DNA of 55,582 nucleotides from Candidatus Melainabacteria bacterium (GCA_003151275.1 PLXC01000105.1:1-55582), one strand, 5' to 3'. Shown: positions 41,732 through 50,958, numbered from the stretch's first letter. Numbers and translations: made by a program. Notes: a model not told the origin generated them from the letters alone.

Positions 41732-43890
41732 GCAGCAAGAATTTGATTCGAAAAGTGAGAATTGGAATCGATGTCGGCGGCACTTTCACGCACGCGGTGG
41801 CACTTGACGCAGAAACCCTCGAGGTATTAGGCCGTTCGAAGGTGCCCACCACACACCGAGCCAGCGAAGGTGTGGCCAAAGGTATCATCGATTCATTAAC
41901 CAAACTGCTAGCAGGAGCAGGGATAAAACCACAAGACGTAACCTTCATCGCCCATAGCACCACTCAAGCCACCAACGCTCTGCTCGAGGGTGATGTGGCT
42001 CCAGTAGGCATTCTTTGTCTCGGTTCGTCGACGAATAATTGGATTGCTCAGGCATCCACCAAGCTCGGCAAAATCAAATTAGCACCAGAAAAATATTTGT
42101 CCACGTATTACAAATTTGTTGACACAAAGAATGGCTTGGACAAAAATACCACCGAAAAAGCCCTCCAAGAGCTAGTCGAAATGGGCGCTAAGGCCATCGC
42201 GATTACACAGGCTTTTTCAGTGGACGATCCCGCCCATGAACTAGCGGCCCTAGAAATCGCACGGTCAATGGGTCTCTTGTCTACTTCCGGTGCGGAGGTC
42301 AGTCAGCTCTATGGGCTGAAGGTGCGCACTCGCACTGCCGTAATCAATGCGGCGATGCTGCCTAAGATGATTGAAAGCGCCGACATGACTGAAAAAAGCG
42401 TACGCGGCGCAGGCATCAAGGCACCCGTGATGATTATGCGCTCAGATGGTGGCGTAATGGATATCGAGGCCATGCGCAGACGTCCCATCCTGACGATGCT
42501 TTCCGGCCCAGCCGCTGGAGTGGCTGCAGCGATGATGTTTTTGCGCATCTCAGATGGGATATTTATGGAAGTGGGTGGCACCAGCACTGACATTTCGGCA
42601 ATCAGCAATGGCAAAGCGCAAATTCGTTCTGGCGAAGTAGGCGAACACAAAGTCTACATGCGCACTCTGGATGTGCGAACAGTTGGTGTTGCCGGTGGTT
42701 CAATGCCGCGCATCGACAATGCCGGAATCGTAGACGTTGGTCCGCGAAGTGCGCACATTGCCGGGCTAGGCTATGTCTCATTTTCAGAGCACCTGCTCAA
42801 TCCAAAAATCCGAACAATCAAACCGAGACCAGACGATCCAGAAGATTATTTAGCAATTTCCGAAGGCGACGCCGAACCGCATCTTTGTCTGACCCCCACT
42901 TGCGCTGCGAACCTCCTCGGCTTCGTGCCTGAAGGTGATTGTGCCAAGGGCGACACGGAAAAAGTCAAACTAGCTTTTGCGGAGTTGTCGAAAAAACTGA
43001 ACCAGCCGAGCGAAAAACTTGCAGAAGAGGTGCTCAGCTCTGCCGCCGCAAAGTGCATCCCCGTCGTAAAGCAGCTGATCAAGGACCATAAACTGGATCC
43101 AGCGTTGGTCACCCTTGTTGGTGGCGGCGGCGGTGCAGCGGCGATCGTTCCATTCGTGGCGAAACAGATGAACATGCCGCACTCCTTAGCCGAATATGCG
43201 GATGTTATTTCGGCAATCGGTGTCGCTCTTGCACTGATCAGAGAGACTGTCGAACGGCAGATTATCAATCCCACCAATGAAGACGTTCTGAAAATTCGAG
43301 AAGAGGCCCAAGCCGCCGTGCAGAAGATGGGCGCGGATCCCGCTTCGATCGAGATCCATGTGGAAATTGATTCAAGAACCAATGTGATTCGCGCAACCGC
43401 ATTCGGAGCCACCTCCATGACGGAAAGCAAAGATGCCAGAAAAAGTCTTTCGCCAGAAGCAAAGATTGACCTGATTTCACAGTCCATGCGCGTTGATAAA
43501 GAACAAGTCAAACTCGCTGCAGAAACAAAATTCTTTCAAATTTACTCAGGGGCGTGGATTCAAAGCCACTTCGGGGGTTTGATTAACAACAAAATGCAAG
43601 CCCTGCGCGTTATGGATGGTGCGGGAAGCATTCGTCTGCAAATTCAAAATGGTGTCACGAAAATGTGTACTGCGGATCAAACAGAGTCGGCAATCTCGGC
43701 CGTCGCTGAAGAGCACTCCGTTTGGGGCGACGCCGGTAAAGTAATTCCGGACATCATGCTACTGGCGGGTCCAAAGATAATCGACCTATCGGGTTTGCTG
43801 AATGTCGAACACGTGAACACGCTTGCAAAAGCAGAACTGAACGAATTGCCGAGAAACGCAGATGTAGTAATACTGGCCAAGCTCGGTTGA
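41728..43890 (+). CDS. Hydantoinase/oxoprolinase (HyuA-type) family protein
   Basis: A 720-residue protein. ATGA overlap with the transporter stop fixes the ATG at 41728. The N-terminal ASKHA nucleotide-binding start VRIGIDVGGTFTHAVAL, the later HSTTQATNALLEGD, then MLSGPAAGVAAAMMF and MEVGGTSTDISAISNGKA are classic Hydantoinase_A signatures. Such ATP-dependent subunits cleave N-substituted hydantoins, 5-oxoproline or carboxylate acetone, usually with a HyuB partner. No HyuB gene is present in the window, and at 720 residues the protein is not fused to it. The C-terminal part (about 560-720) is not recognised as HyuB. Tight coupling to a transporter and DUF309 gene suggests a small catabolic or recycling unit with unknown substrate. 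Confidence 0.88.
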   Translation: MSSKNLIRKVRIGIDVGGTFTHAVALDAETLEVLGRSKVPTTHRASEGVAKGIIDSLTKLLAGAGIKPQDVTFIAHSTTQATNALLEGDVAPVGILCLGSSTNNWIAQASTKLGKIKLAPEKYLSTYYKFVDTKNGLDKNTTEKALQELVEMGAKAIAITQAFSVDDPAHELAALEIARSMGLLSTSGAEVSQLYGLKVRTRTAVINAAMLPKMIESADMTEKSVRGAGIKAPVMIMRSDGGVMDIEAMRRRPILTMLSGPAAGVAAAMMFLRISDGIFMEVGGTSTDISAISNGKAQIRSGEVGEHKVYMRTLDVRTVGVAGGSMPRIDNAGIVDVGPRSAHIAGLGYVSFSEHLLNPKIRTIKPRPDDPEDYLAISEGDAEPHLCLTPTCAANLLGFVPEGDCAKGDTEKVKLAFAELSKKLNQPSEKLAEEVLSSAAAKCIPVVKQLIKDHKLDPALVTLVGGGGGAAAIVPFVAKQMNMPHSLAEYADVISAIGVALALIRETVERQIINPTNEDVLKIREEAQAAVQKMGADPASIEIHVEIDSRTNVIRATAFGATSMTESKDARKSLSPEAKIDLISQSMRVDKEQVKLAAETKFFQIYSGAWIQSHFGGLINNKMQALRVMDGAGSIRLQIQNGVTKMCTADQTESAISAVAEEHSVWGDAGKVIPDIMLLAGPKIIDLSGLLNVEHVNTLAKAELNELPRNADVVILAKLG

Positions 43891-43892
43891 AA

Positions 43893-44264
43893 ATGATGGA
43901 AGAAGAAAAAATCAAGGAACTTCTCGCAGGAGTAGCTCAATTCAACAGCCAGGAATTTTTTGATTGCCACGAGACGCTTGAGCATCTGTGGATGCATGAT
44001 CGATCCGCCGAACGAGAACTAGTTCAAGGCATCATCCAAATTGCTGTGGGCTATTATCATTATTTACGTAACAATCGCGTCGGTGCGTTAAAACTGTTAA
44101 CGCGCGGTTTGGAAAGAATCAAAAAATATGAGCCACGGTGTTTGCATTTAAATATCCACAAGCTCTCTTGCGATGTTTCTGTCAATATAGAAAACATAGA
44201 TAAATCTGAAAATGAATCATTCCCCGCGATAAACATCCCAATTATTGAGGTATTGCAGGATTGA
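43893..44264 (+). CDS. DUF309-type protein
   Basis: A 124-residue helical protein. The family core motif is visible: FNSQEFFDCHETLEHLWM, matching F-x-x-H-E-x-x-E-x-x-W, followed by ERELVQGIIQIAVGYYHYLR (the Q-G-x-I-Q-x-A-x-x-Y-x-H block), and then GALKLLTRGLERIKKY. The conserved His and Glu residues suggest a metal site, but no activity is known for this family. The ATG at 43893 starts 2 nt after the hydantoinase stop; TTG at 43887 would overlap it. Third gene of the transporter-hydantoinase operon. The C-terminal 30 residues (DKSENESFP) are low complexity. Confidence 0.82.
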   Translation: MMEEEKIKELLAGVAQFNSQEFFDCHETLEHLWMHDRSAERELVQGIIQIAVGYYHYLRNNRVGALKLLTRGLERIKKYEPRCLHLNIHKLSCDVSVNIENIDKSENESFPAINIPIIEVLQD

Positions 44265-44387
44265 CAAGTTGTTGAAACCCCGTCAACCATTTATTATCCT
44301 TTGCATGGGAAGGCGCGCCGCCTGAGTTATCCTATGATACTGCCGACATAACAACAAATAGCCAACTAGGGAAATCCTTACCAGACC

Positions 44388-45305
44388 GTGAAAGTCAACC
44401 ACAACATATTGGTAGTCGACGACGAACCAGCACACACCATGCTGATTTCGGAATTGTTGAGACGAGCAGGTTACACCGTTGCCTCCGCAAACGACCCCTT
44501 CAAGGCAATTGCGGCTTGCAAGGTGCGCACACCGGACGTTGTCATTCTCGACCTGCACATGCCTCTGATGGGCGGCATGGATGTTTTCGACCGGTTGAGA
44601 GCGGAGCAAAAAACAAGCAATATTCCAATAATTTTCCTGGGCAACAGAGAACAACCGATTCCCGCATTCAAAGTGGAGGAGCCGCACAGCGAAGACATCC
44701 TCTTTAAGCCATTTGCGCCAAACGAATTACTGTCGCGCGTGCGCTCTTTGTTGAAAGTCAAGGCATTGCGTGATGAGCTGAAGAAAAAGGAAGCCCAGCT
44801 GAGCGAACTTTCTCTGACCGATCCGCTGACATCCTTGAAAACTCCGCGCTACTTGGATGAGTTCATGAAAACGGGACTGAAACAAGCACGCCGATATAAT
44901 GTGCCACTTAGCGTGGTGATTTTAGAAGTCGATCAACATCGAGAGTTGGTCCGAGCCGTGGGGCAGACCGCCGCTGACGCCGTTGTCAGTCAACTGGCAA
45001 AGATCGTCGCCACACAAATGCGTGATTCAGACATAGTTGTACGTACAGGACCGTTTGAATTGACAGTTGTTTTGACAGCCACCGATGTCAATGGGTCGAT
45101 TGAGGTTTCAGAGCGATTGCGCAATGACGTCGCACAGACACCATTTACCGCCGATGACATTGAATTCTCTATAACTGTAAGTCTAGGCATTTGCCAATTC
45201 AACAACAACATGGATGACGAGGGCAAAGTGCTCTTATCACATGCTCGCGCCGCTGTTTCTCACGGGCATATGAATGGTGGAAACATCAGCCTGAAAGCCG
45301 AATAG
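44388..45305 (+). CDS. Response regulator with degenerate GGDEF domain
   Basis: A 305-residue protein. Receiver domain at 1-125: VVDDEP acidic pocket, phospho-acceptor Asp in VVILDLHMPLMGG, and conserved Lys in ILFKPFAP, so it should accept phosphate. A helical linker (about 130-145, ALRDELKKKEAQL) leads to a GGDEF-type domain that begins LSLTDPLTSLKTPRYLDEF. In place of the catalytic GGDEF motif the sequence is TGPFE at 220-224, lacking the first Gly and both acidic metal ligands, so diguanylate cyclase activity is unlikely. It may act as a GTP or c-di-GMP binding or protein-interaction output. The start is GTG at 44388. It stands between the hydantoinase operon and the kinase operon with no adjacent histidine kinase. 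Confidence 0.88.
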   Translation: MKVNHNILVVDDEPAHTMLISELLRRAGYTVASANDPFKAIAACKVRTPDVVILDLHMPLMGGMDVFDRLRAEQKTSNIPIIFLGNREQPIPAFKVEEPHSEDILFKPFAPNELLSRVRSLLKVKALRDELKKKEAQLSELSLTDPLTSLKTPRYLDEFMKTGLKQARRYNVPLSVVILEVDQHRELVRAVGQTAADAVVSQLAKIVATQMRDSDIVVRTGPFELTVVLTATDVNGSIEVSERLRNDVAQTPFTADDIEFSITVSLGICQFNNNMDDEGKVLLSHARAAVSHGHMNGGNISLKAE

Positions 45306-45345
45306 GAAGAGTCGACGGGCTCAGAGCTTGCAACGATTGGCTGGG

Positions 45346-45351
45346 TATAAT
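45346..45351 (+). promoter_or_regulatory. Possible -10 box upstream of the kinase operon
   Basis: TATAAT at 45346-45351 is a consensus -10 hexamer placed 29 nt before the likely start at 45381. The only clear TTGCAA upstream (45328-45333) has a 12-nt spacer, too short for a standard promoter. The box also sits in the loop of a small GGCTG/CAGCC hairpin (45339-45357). Weak support. Confidence 0.3.
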
Positions 45352-45380
45352 GCAGCCATCCCCAGTCATGCGAACAACAT

Positions 45381-46820
45381 TTGGCAGACACAGACTTAAC
45401 GCTTGCGCTTCATCATCCTCAGCTAAGGACGCTCAATAGACTGACTGAGACGTTGCACCGTTCCTATTTTGCAGTCACCTCAGTGATCGGGCTGGTGGTA
45501 ATTTATTTGCTTGCTTGTCCGTGGGGTCCGGCCTTTGCCAGCGCCCATCCCAACACGCTAATGTACGCATTTACTGTTTTGATCGGACTGGCACTGGCGG
45601 GCTTGCTGGTTAAATGCGCCAGGGCAACCTGCTCAAACGAAATGATCGTCAATCGAGACGGTCTCAACCTGCCTCTCTTGGTGGCACGCTTAAACAAGGT
45701 GCAACTATGGCAAAGTTGGATCGGCGTAACGGCCGCATCAATAACAGGAAGCAATGCCAGCGAACGCTGTCTTCTGCTCCAGCTCAAGTCTGGCAAGTCA
45801 ATCATATTGCCCTTGAGCGGCATGGAGACACAGGCAATCGAACAATTGCTCCTGTCCATTGAACTTTGGGGCACTAGCTGCACTCGCTCGCAAACACTCT
45901 TTGATTATCAGGCCGAATTGCACAACGAGAGCAAAGGGCTCAGTTATACGGACATGTGGAATGAGGAACTCGGGCGTCGCTTTACCTCCACCACTTTCGT
46001 GCCGCTTGAACCAGGCGCCAAATTGCAGAACGGTCGGTTGACAGTGATCCGGCAGCTAGCTTTTGGTGGGCTCTCGGCAATATATCTTGTTCAAGATGGG
46101 CAGAAGGACATGCGGGTCTTGAAGGAGGCCGTTGTACCAGTGGCGATGGAAGTGAACAATCGGGATGCGGCCGAAAAAGCCTTGCAGCGCGAAGCGACTA
46201 TCCTTTCCCAATTGCGCCATCCTAACATCATCAATGTATTAGACAACTTCAGTGAGTCGGGGCACCACTACCTGGTCTTGCAGCATATCGCCGGGCAGGA
46301 TTTGCGGCAGCTAGTACGCCAAAATGGTGCCCAGCCAGAAGCAAAAGTGCTGGATTGGGGACTGCAAATATCATCGGCTTTGGAATTCCTGCATAACTAC
46401 AGCCCGCCTATAATACATCGAGATCTGACGCCCGAAAATATTGTCTTGAGGAATGACGGCAGCATTGTCATCATCGATTTTGGTGCTTCCAATCAATTCT
46501 TAGGCACCATGACCGGCACCATAGTTGGCAAGCAAGCTTACATGGCGCCTGAGCAGCTGCAAGGTCGAGCCACACACCAAAGTGACATTTACGCACTTGG
46601 CGGCACCTTGCATTTTTTACTGACAGGAAAGGATCCCGTTCCGCTAAGCTTGTCGCATCCTGCCGATAGCGTGCCTGTGTCGGCAGCGCTGAATGAGCTG
46701 GTCGGTCGATGCACTAGCCTTGATACCAACTCGCGTTATCGTTCAGTGACGCAGATTAAAGCGGAGCTCCTGGAACTCTACTCAAACCAAGGGATTGGTA
46801 AGTTGTTTACAGATACCTAG
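45381..46820 (+). CDS. Two-span membrane kinase with PH-like domain, variant HRDLTPEN
   Basis: A 479-residue protein. Two membrane spans near 33-80 (VIGLVVIYLLACPWGPAF and TVLIGLALAGLLV) are followed by a small beta-rich domain (about 85-160, VNRDGLNLPLLVARLNKVQL then LLLQLKSGKSIILPLSGMET) resembling a bacterial PH-like fold. Then comes a YTDMWNEELGRRF linker and a kinase domain (about 213-465): loop LAFGGLSAIYLV lacking the usual Gly-x-Gly start, Lys in VLKEAVVP, HRDLTPEN at 346-353 with Lys replaced by Thr350, DFGAS, APEQL. Asp and Asn are kept, so activity is possible. The start is TTG at 45381 and is weak. It leads a three-gene operon (6 nt, then a 4-nt overlap). Confidence 0.82.
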   Translation: MADTDLTLALHHPQLRTLNRLTETLHRSYFAVTSVIGLVVIYLLACPWGPAFASAHPNTLMYAFTVLIGLALAGLLVKCARATCSNEMIVNRDGLNLPLLVARLNKVQLWQSWIGVTAASITGSNASERCLLLQLKSGKSIILPLSGMETQAIEQLLLSIELWGTSCTRSQTLFDYQAELHNESKGLSYTDMWNEELGRRFTSTTFVPLEPGAKLQNGRLTVIRQLAFGGLSAIYLVQDGQKDMRVLKEAVVPVAMEVNNRDAAEKALQREATILSQLRHPNIINVLDNFSESGHHYLVLQHIAGQDLRQLVRQNGAQPEAKVLDWGLQISSALEFLHNYSPPIIHRDLTPENIVLRNDGSIVIIDFGASNQFLGTMTGTIVGKQAYMAPEQLQGRATHQSDIYALGGTLHFLLTGKDPVPLSLSHPADSVPVSAALNELVGRCTSLDTNSRYRSVTQIKAELLELYSNQGIGKLFTDT

Positions 46821-46826
46821 GAAGAT

Positions 46827-48443
46827 ATGGACAAACCTCCGCGCCTAAAATCAGACATCGAACTTAAAGTTGCCAATCAACAAAACGGTAGCCCATCACT
46901 GGTGGCACCTGATGCCGATGCGATCACTTCTGAGCCAGACAAAGCGACAAATTCGGCAGTGCAAAAACAATCTTCTGAAAGCGATCGACCTGCACGCGAG
47001 GCGGCAAAAAAACAGAATGAGCAAGCATTTCTGCGCGCTTATCGAGGGCGCCAAATTCGCATCAGAACAACGTTTGCTGTGCTTACTGTGCTCGTCCTCT
47101 TCTCTTTGATATCAGCTCTGAACATGGTTTTCAAAAAGAGCGAAATAGGTAAGGCAGCGATAGATGGAGTCATGCCAGTTTTGATGGCAGCTTGCGTTGG
47201 TGAGCGAGACTTGGCTTACTATCAGGTGAGCAATTTACAGTTCGCGAATGATAAAGGCGATGCTCACCTGGTCGATCAACGCGCCAAAATTCTCAACAGG
47301 TCGATTTCTGAACTGGAAAATACGGGTCGACCAGCCATTTTTAGCCGCCTTGGCACTGAGAAGATGTTGATGGGTCACGGTGATCGTGCGGCCGGTTTGA
47401 AGTACGGCGATTACTTAATCGACAAATATCCAGACTTGGCGAGCAACTACTGCTGGCGAGCGAAAGTCGATTTTGACAATGGCGATTTTGCTCATGCAGT
47501 TCAAGGATACGAACAGTTTGCCAAAATTTTGGAGCGTTCACCACTAGAAGTCGGCCAACATTGGTCAAGCCAACTTCCCAGAGCGGTGTGGTCCTGCGTC
47601 AATTCGGGACGACTAGCGGAGGCACAACGATTCAATGCACTTTCTGAAAAGTTAGGTGAAAACCCAGAAGACGTTAAAGCTTTAAAGAGTCGAATGCTGC
47701 TTTCATCTTGTGCAGCGCTCGCACCACAAGAGCTCAAAAAAACAGATTTTTGGAACCCTGATTTAGAAAATCAAATTCAGCAGCGGTTAGCGCGCGCCAA
47801 GACTCTTGCTGACAGTATAGACTTCAGCAACAACTTTAGCACTGCTGATTGGGATACGGATAATACATACTCAGATACAAATACATACTTACTCAAGCGA
47901 GATTTGCTCTTCGACATTTCCTTGCTCGGCGATCATTCATTTGCTCGCAACGAAATTCACAGAAGGCATAATTACTACCGTGCTCCACTAGAAGCACAGT
48001 TAGCATTGTCTGAAAACAATCCGCAAGCGGCGTTGGATGTATTAAGAAAGGCTGATCGGATCAAGGATCTCTATCGTTCAATTGACTTGAACTTTGTCAG
48101 AGCTTCGGCGTGGCAAAAGTTGCATTATTCGCAGCAGGCAATTGACGCTGCGGACAGTGGCTTAGAGTTTTACAGTCGCTCAAATTCGCTGAGTGAGCGC
48201 TACTTCCTGCCGCTGCACATGATTAAGGCCCGCGCCCTATATGACAGTGCAAGTTATGAAAAGGCTCTGGCAGAATGTGAGCAAGTTCTATCTGTCAACC
48301 CACATTTGATTGAGCCTCGCCTGATAAAAATGCGTTGCTTGAACAAACTTAACAGGACTGCGGAAGCGGGCAAAGAACGTAAAAATATCATCGAAGAGCT
48401 GCAAATATTTTCAACCTCAGGGGGGCTAGAAGCAACCCCATGA
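46827..48443 (+). CDS. Membrane-anchored TPR protein
   Basis: A 538-residue protein. Residues 1-65 are charged and disordered-looking (KPPRLKSDIELKVANQQ), with a single span near 72-92 (FAVLTVLVLFSLISALNMV). The remaining about 440 residues are TPR-like helices, for example YGDYLIDKYPDLASNYCWRA, NGDFAHAVQGYEQFAKILE, NNPQAALDVLRKADRIKDL and SASYEKALAECEQVLSVNPH. Some repeats are degenerate. GGAAG lies ahead of the ATG. It sits between two variant kinases with a 6-nt gap before and a 4-nt ATGA overlap after. This tight arrangement suggests that it is the external or scaffold partner of one or both kinases. No enzymatic motif is seen. Confidence 0.75.
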   Translation: MDKPPRLKSDIELKVANQQNGSPSLVAPDADAITSEPDKATNSAVQKQSSESDRPAREAAKKQNEQAFLRAYRGRQIRIRTTFAVLTVLVLFSLISALNMVFKKSEIGKAAIDGVMPVLMAACVGERDLAYYQVSNLQFANDKGDAHLVDQRAKILNRSISELENTGRPAIFSRLGTEKMLMGHGDRAAGLKYGDYLIDKYPDLASNYCWRAKVDFDNGDFAHAVQGYEQFAKILERSPLEVGQHWSSQLPRAVWSCVNSGRLAEAQRFNALSEKLGENPEDVKALKSRMLLSSCAALAPQELKKTDFWNPDLENQIQQRLARAKTLADSIDFSNNFSTADWDTDNTYSDTNTYLLKRDLLFDISLLGDHSFARNEIHRRHNYYRAPLEAQLALSENNPQAALDVLRKADRIKDLYRSIDLNFVRASAWQKLHYSQQAIDAADSGLEFYSRSNSLSERYFLPLHMIKARALYDSASYEKALAECEQVLSVNPHLIEPRLIKMRCLNKLNRTAEAGKERKNIIEELQIFSTSGGLEATP

Positions 48444-50896
48444 CTGAGAGGCAAGACGAAGCAGAATCAATCCGCACCTCTCCTGAGATAGTGCTGAAGT
48501 CAGCTCCAGATGTCGGTGGTGGCACAGACGGTGGCGGGGCAGCAACAACAACAACAACAACAACAACAGCAGAGAGTAGCGGTGATAAATCGAAGCGCTT
48601 CGGAGATCTCTTCAAAATGGCAGCGCTTGGTCTTTACGACGAAGACCCTTCCAACATGGTCAGGCAGGCAAGAAAAATGCGCCCATCGGCAGCTTTGATT
48701 AGCGTCGCTGAGATTGTGGACGTAGGCGTGATCGCGATGTTTGGCGCTCTTGCCGTATCAGCTTCGGTGACAGTAGTCGCTTGCCTGCTCCCTGGAGTCA
48801 ATCACGACTTCTTCAGCATTGCTGGTTGCGCGCTGGGCTCAGGTATAGTCGGCTTTTTAATTTTCATGTTTTCGGCACTGATACCAATATTCTTTCCCGT
48901 TGCGCTGCTTGTTCTTCAACTTGCCAGCGGCTCAGTCGCCGGTGCGATCGCGCTCGATGCCATCTGTGCTTGGTTTGGAGCTGATCTATCAAGCGCACCG
49001 CTTTTGGCAAGTTTGTCGTCGATTTGGTTGACGCTGATTTTGTCAGTGCTGCCAATATTGGCCTGTCCCCTATATTTCGCTTTGACCTTAAGCTCACGTT
49101 GGCAGACATCAATTGGCTGGTCAATTGTGGGATTGATGGTTTGCGATGAAAACGGGCTCCGCCCTTCTTTCGCGAAAGCTTGGAAGAGAACGATTTTGCG
49201 CTTGTGGTGGCCGATTATGTTCCCAGGAAAGTTGAGCTACTCGGGGCTGATTGATGATTGGGTGGAAGACAAGAGCAAGACAGTCTTGATTTTGAAACCA
49301 CAAAATCTAAAGGCTGAATTGATCAAGGCAAAAGATCAGTTGCATAAATCGACTGACAAGGTGACCGTTGTCGCCCGTAGTGAAGTGATTGGCGGCGCCA
49401 CTAAACAGATTCTCGGTCAGCGTGTTCAAGGCGCAAGTTACTCGGCTCAAGCTATTAAGAGGATGCTCAAACCGGATTGGCAAGCAATAGTCTTGAGGAC
49501 GGAATCGTATTTTGTGGTGATGCTCGGCATGTTATTTATTGCCCGCAGCACGGCCGCATATTGGACCCAGGTTTATTTCTCCGGCTTCCCTATTGTGGCC
49601 AGACACTCAATTGATGCACTGGTCGATCAACACCCTCTGGTCACGCAAGCGACGCCGATCGTGGTGGCGCTTTCCTACATTGCCTTGCTCATTTTGGCCA
49701 GGCGAGCAACGCCGCAAACTTTGCAGATGACCTCGAAAGGATTCACCCTCAAGTCAGGATCACACAAAGGCAAGAAAGGACCGCACAAGTGGGAAGAGGT
49801 GGACCTAATCCATCTAGAACAAGGAGCAGGAAAAGAACAAGAGGAAAAATGGCTCGTCTTTTCGATGCGCAATCAAGCACCGATCAAGGTGCGTCTCGAC
49901 ATTATTCGCTCCATAAGCTCGAAGGAAGAAATTTTGCGAGCGATAGAAAGATGGGCTCCACATGCCTCTAAAGACCCGGAGCTGATCAATAGTCTGCAAC
50001 CACCAAGCGATTACAGCTATACGGATATTTGGCTGGAAGCACTCACAGCGCCTCCCAAGCGAGACAAGCTTAAACCCTTAATTGCCGGGGCAGTGCTAAA
50101 GGATAATCAATATCGCGTCACTGACCTGATTGCAGTGGGTGGACAAGGCTCTGTCTATTTGGCAAACGATTGCGTCTCAACTGAGGACGTTGTTCTTAAG
50201 GAGTTCGTATTGCCCGTCTATGTTGACTTAACAATCAGGAGAAAAGCGATTGAACGCTTCGAAAAAGAGGCTCGGTTGCTCAAGCAATTGGAACATCCTC
50301 AAGTGGTCAAACTGCTCGACTATTTCGTTGAAGATCATCGAGCCTACATGGTCTTAGAGCACCTCAACGGAAAAAATCTTCATCAAATCGTCAAGCAATC
50401 CGGGAAGTTGAATCAAAATGAGGTCACAGCTCTCGCCCTGCAAATGTGCGAGATCCTCAAATACTTGCATGCTCAGGCACCGCCGGTAGTGCATCGAGAC
50501 TTTACGCCTGAAAACTTGATCTTAGGACATGATGGCACATTACGTCTGATCGATTTTAACGTTGCTCAGACTCTGGACCAATCTGCGACGACAACCGGCA
50601 CTGTCGTCGGAAAGCCTTCATACCTGGCGCCGGAACAGTTTCAAGGCGAACCGACGCCCTTAAGTGACATTTACTCTTTCGGGGCGACACTGACTTACTT
50701 GCTGACGGCCGAAGATCCATTGCCAATTGCGCAATCGCACCCAGCCCAAGCTGTGCCGACAATCAGCGCTGAACTCGACACAATTGTCGCGACGTGCACC
50801 AGTTACGATTCAGCTCTGCGTTTTCAATCAATCGAGGCGATCGAACAAGCGCTTCACTCACTTGAAAAGGAACTCCTGCAGGAACATTCGCCTTAA
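48440..50896 (+). CDS. Multi-pass RDD-like membrane / PH-like / kinase protein
   Basis: An 818-residue protein. An N-terminal Gly/Thr low-complexity tract includes eight Thr encoded by an ACA repeat. Several spans follow (about 90-215), with an RDD-type segment (WQTSIGWSIVGLMVCDENG then ILRLWWPIMFP) and further spans near 360-420. A beta-rich PH-like region (about 430-510, MTSKGFTLKSGSHKGKKG) precedes a YTDIWLEALTAPPKRDKL linker. The kinase domain is at about 550-815: VGGQGSVYLAND, Lys in VVLKEFVLP, HRDFTPEN at 685-692 with Lys replaced by Thr, DFN at 705-707 instead of DFG, APEQF. The linker and kinase are close relatives of the first gene of the operon. ATGA overlap with the TPR gene. The variant DFN makes activity uncertain. 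Confidence 0.82.
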   Translation: MTERQDEAESIRTSPEIVLKSAPDVGGGTDGGGAATTTTTTTTAESSGDKSKRFGDLFKMAALGLYDEDPSNMVRQARKMRPSAALISVAEIVDVGVIAMFGALAVSASVTVVACLLPGVNHDFFSIAGCALGSGIVGFLIFMFSALIPIFFPVALLVLQLASGSVAGAIALDAICAWFGADLSSAPLLASLSSIWLTLILSVLPILACPLYFALTLSSRWQTSIGWSIVGLMVCDENGLRPSFAKAWKRTILRLWWPIMFPGKLSYSGLIDDWVEDKSKTVLILKPQNLKAELIKAKDQLHKSTDKVTVVARSEVIGGATKQILGQRVQGASYSAQAIKRMLKPDWQAIVLRTESYFVVMLGMLFIARSTAAYWTQVYFSGFPIVARHSIDALVDQHPLVTQATPIVVALSYIALLILARRATPQTLQMTSKGFTLKSGSHKGKKGPHKWEEVDLIHLEQGAGKEQEEKWLVFSMRNQAPIKVRLDIIRSISSKEEILRAIERWAPHASKDPELINSLQPPSDYSYTDIWLEALTAPPKRDKLKPLIAGAVLKDNQYRVTDLIAVGGQGSVYLANDCVSTEDVVLKEFVLPVYVDLTIRRKAIERFEKEARLLKQLEHPQVVKLLDYFVEDHRAYMVLEHLNGKNLHQIVKQSGKLNQNEVTALALQMCEILKYLHAQAPPVVHRDFTPENLILGHDGTLRLIDFNVAQTLDQSATTTGTVVGKPSYLAPEQFQGEPTPLSDIYSFGATLTYLLTAEDPLPIAQSHPAQAVPTISAELDTIVATCTSYDSALRFQSIEAIEQALHSLEKELLQEHSP
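48541..48569 (+). repeat. (CAA)n trinucleotide repeat inside the RDD-kinase gene
   Basis: About nine tandem CAA units between 48543 and 48568 encode eight consecutive Thr residues in an N-terminal disordered region. Unit length 3 means slippage would change tract length without shifting the frame. Confidence 0.85.
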
Positions 50897-50907
50897 AAAT
50901 TTCGGGC

Positions 50908-50932
50908 GCCTGAAACAACCGGTTGCTCAGGC
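50908..50932 (+). terminator. Hairpin downstream of the kinase operon
   Basis: GCCTGA at 50908-50913 pairs with TCAGGC at 50927-50932 just after the stop at 50896. It is in the position of a terminator before the tRNA gene, but no T-run follows, so function is uncertain. Confidence 0.35.
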
Positions 50933-50958
50933 CAGAACACATGCTAAAATCAGCCCAT

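Noticed and set aside
42846..43511. Minus-strand ORF of 221 codons opposite the hydantoinase gene
   Set aside because: Low-complexity Ser/Ala-rich reading of the opposite strand of a clear HyuA gene; no family features.
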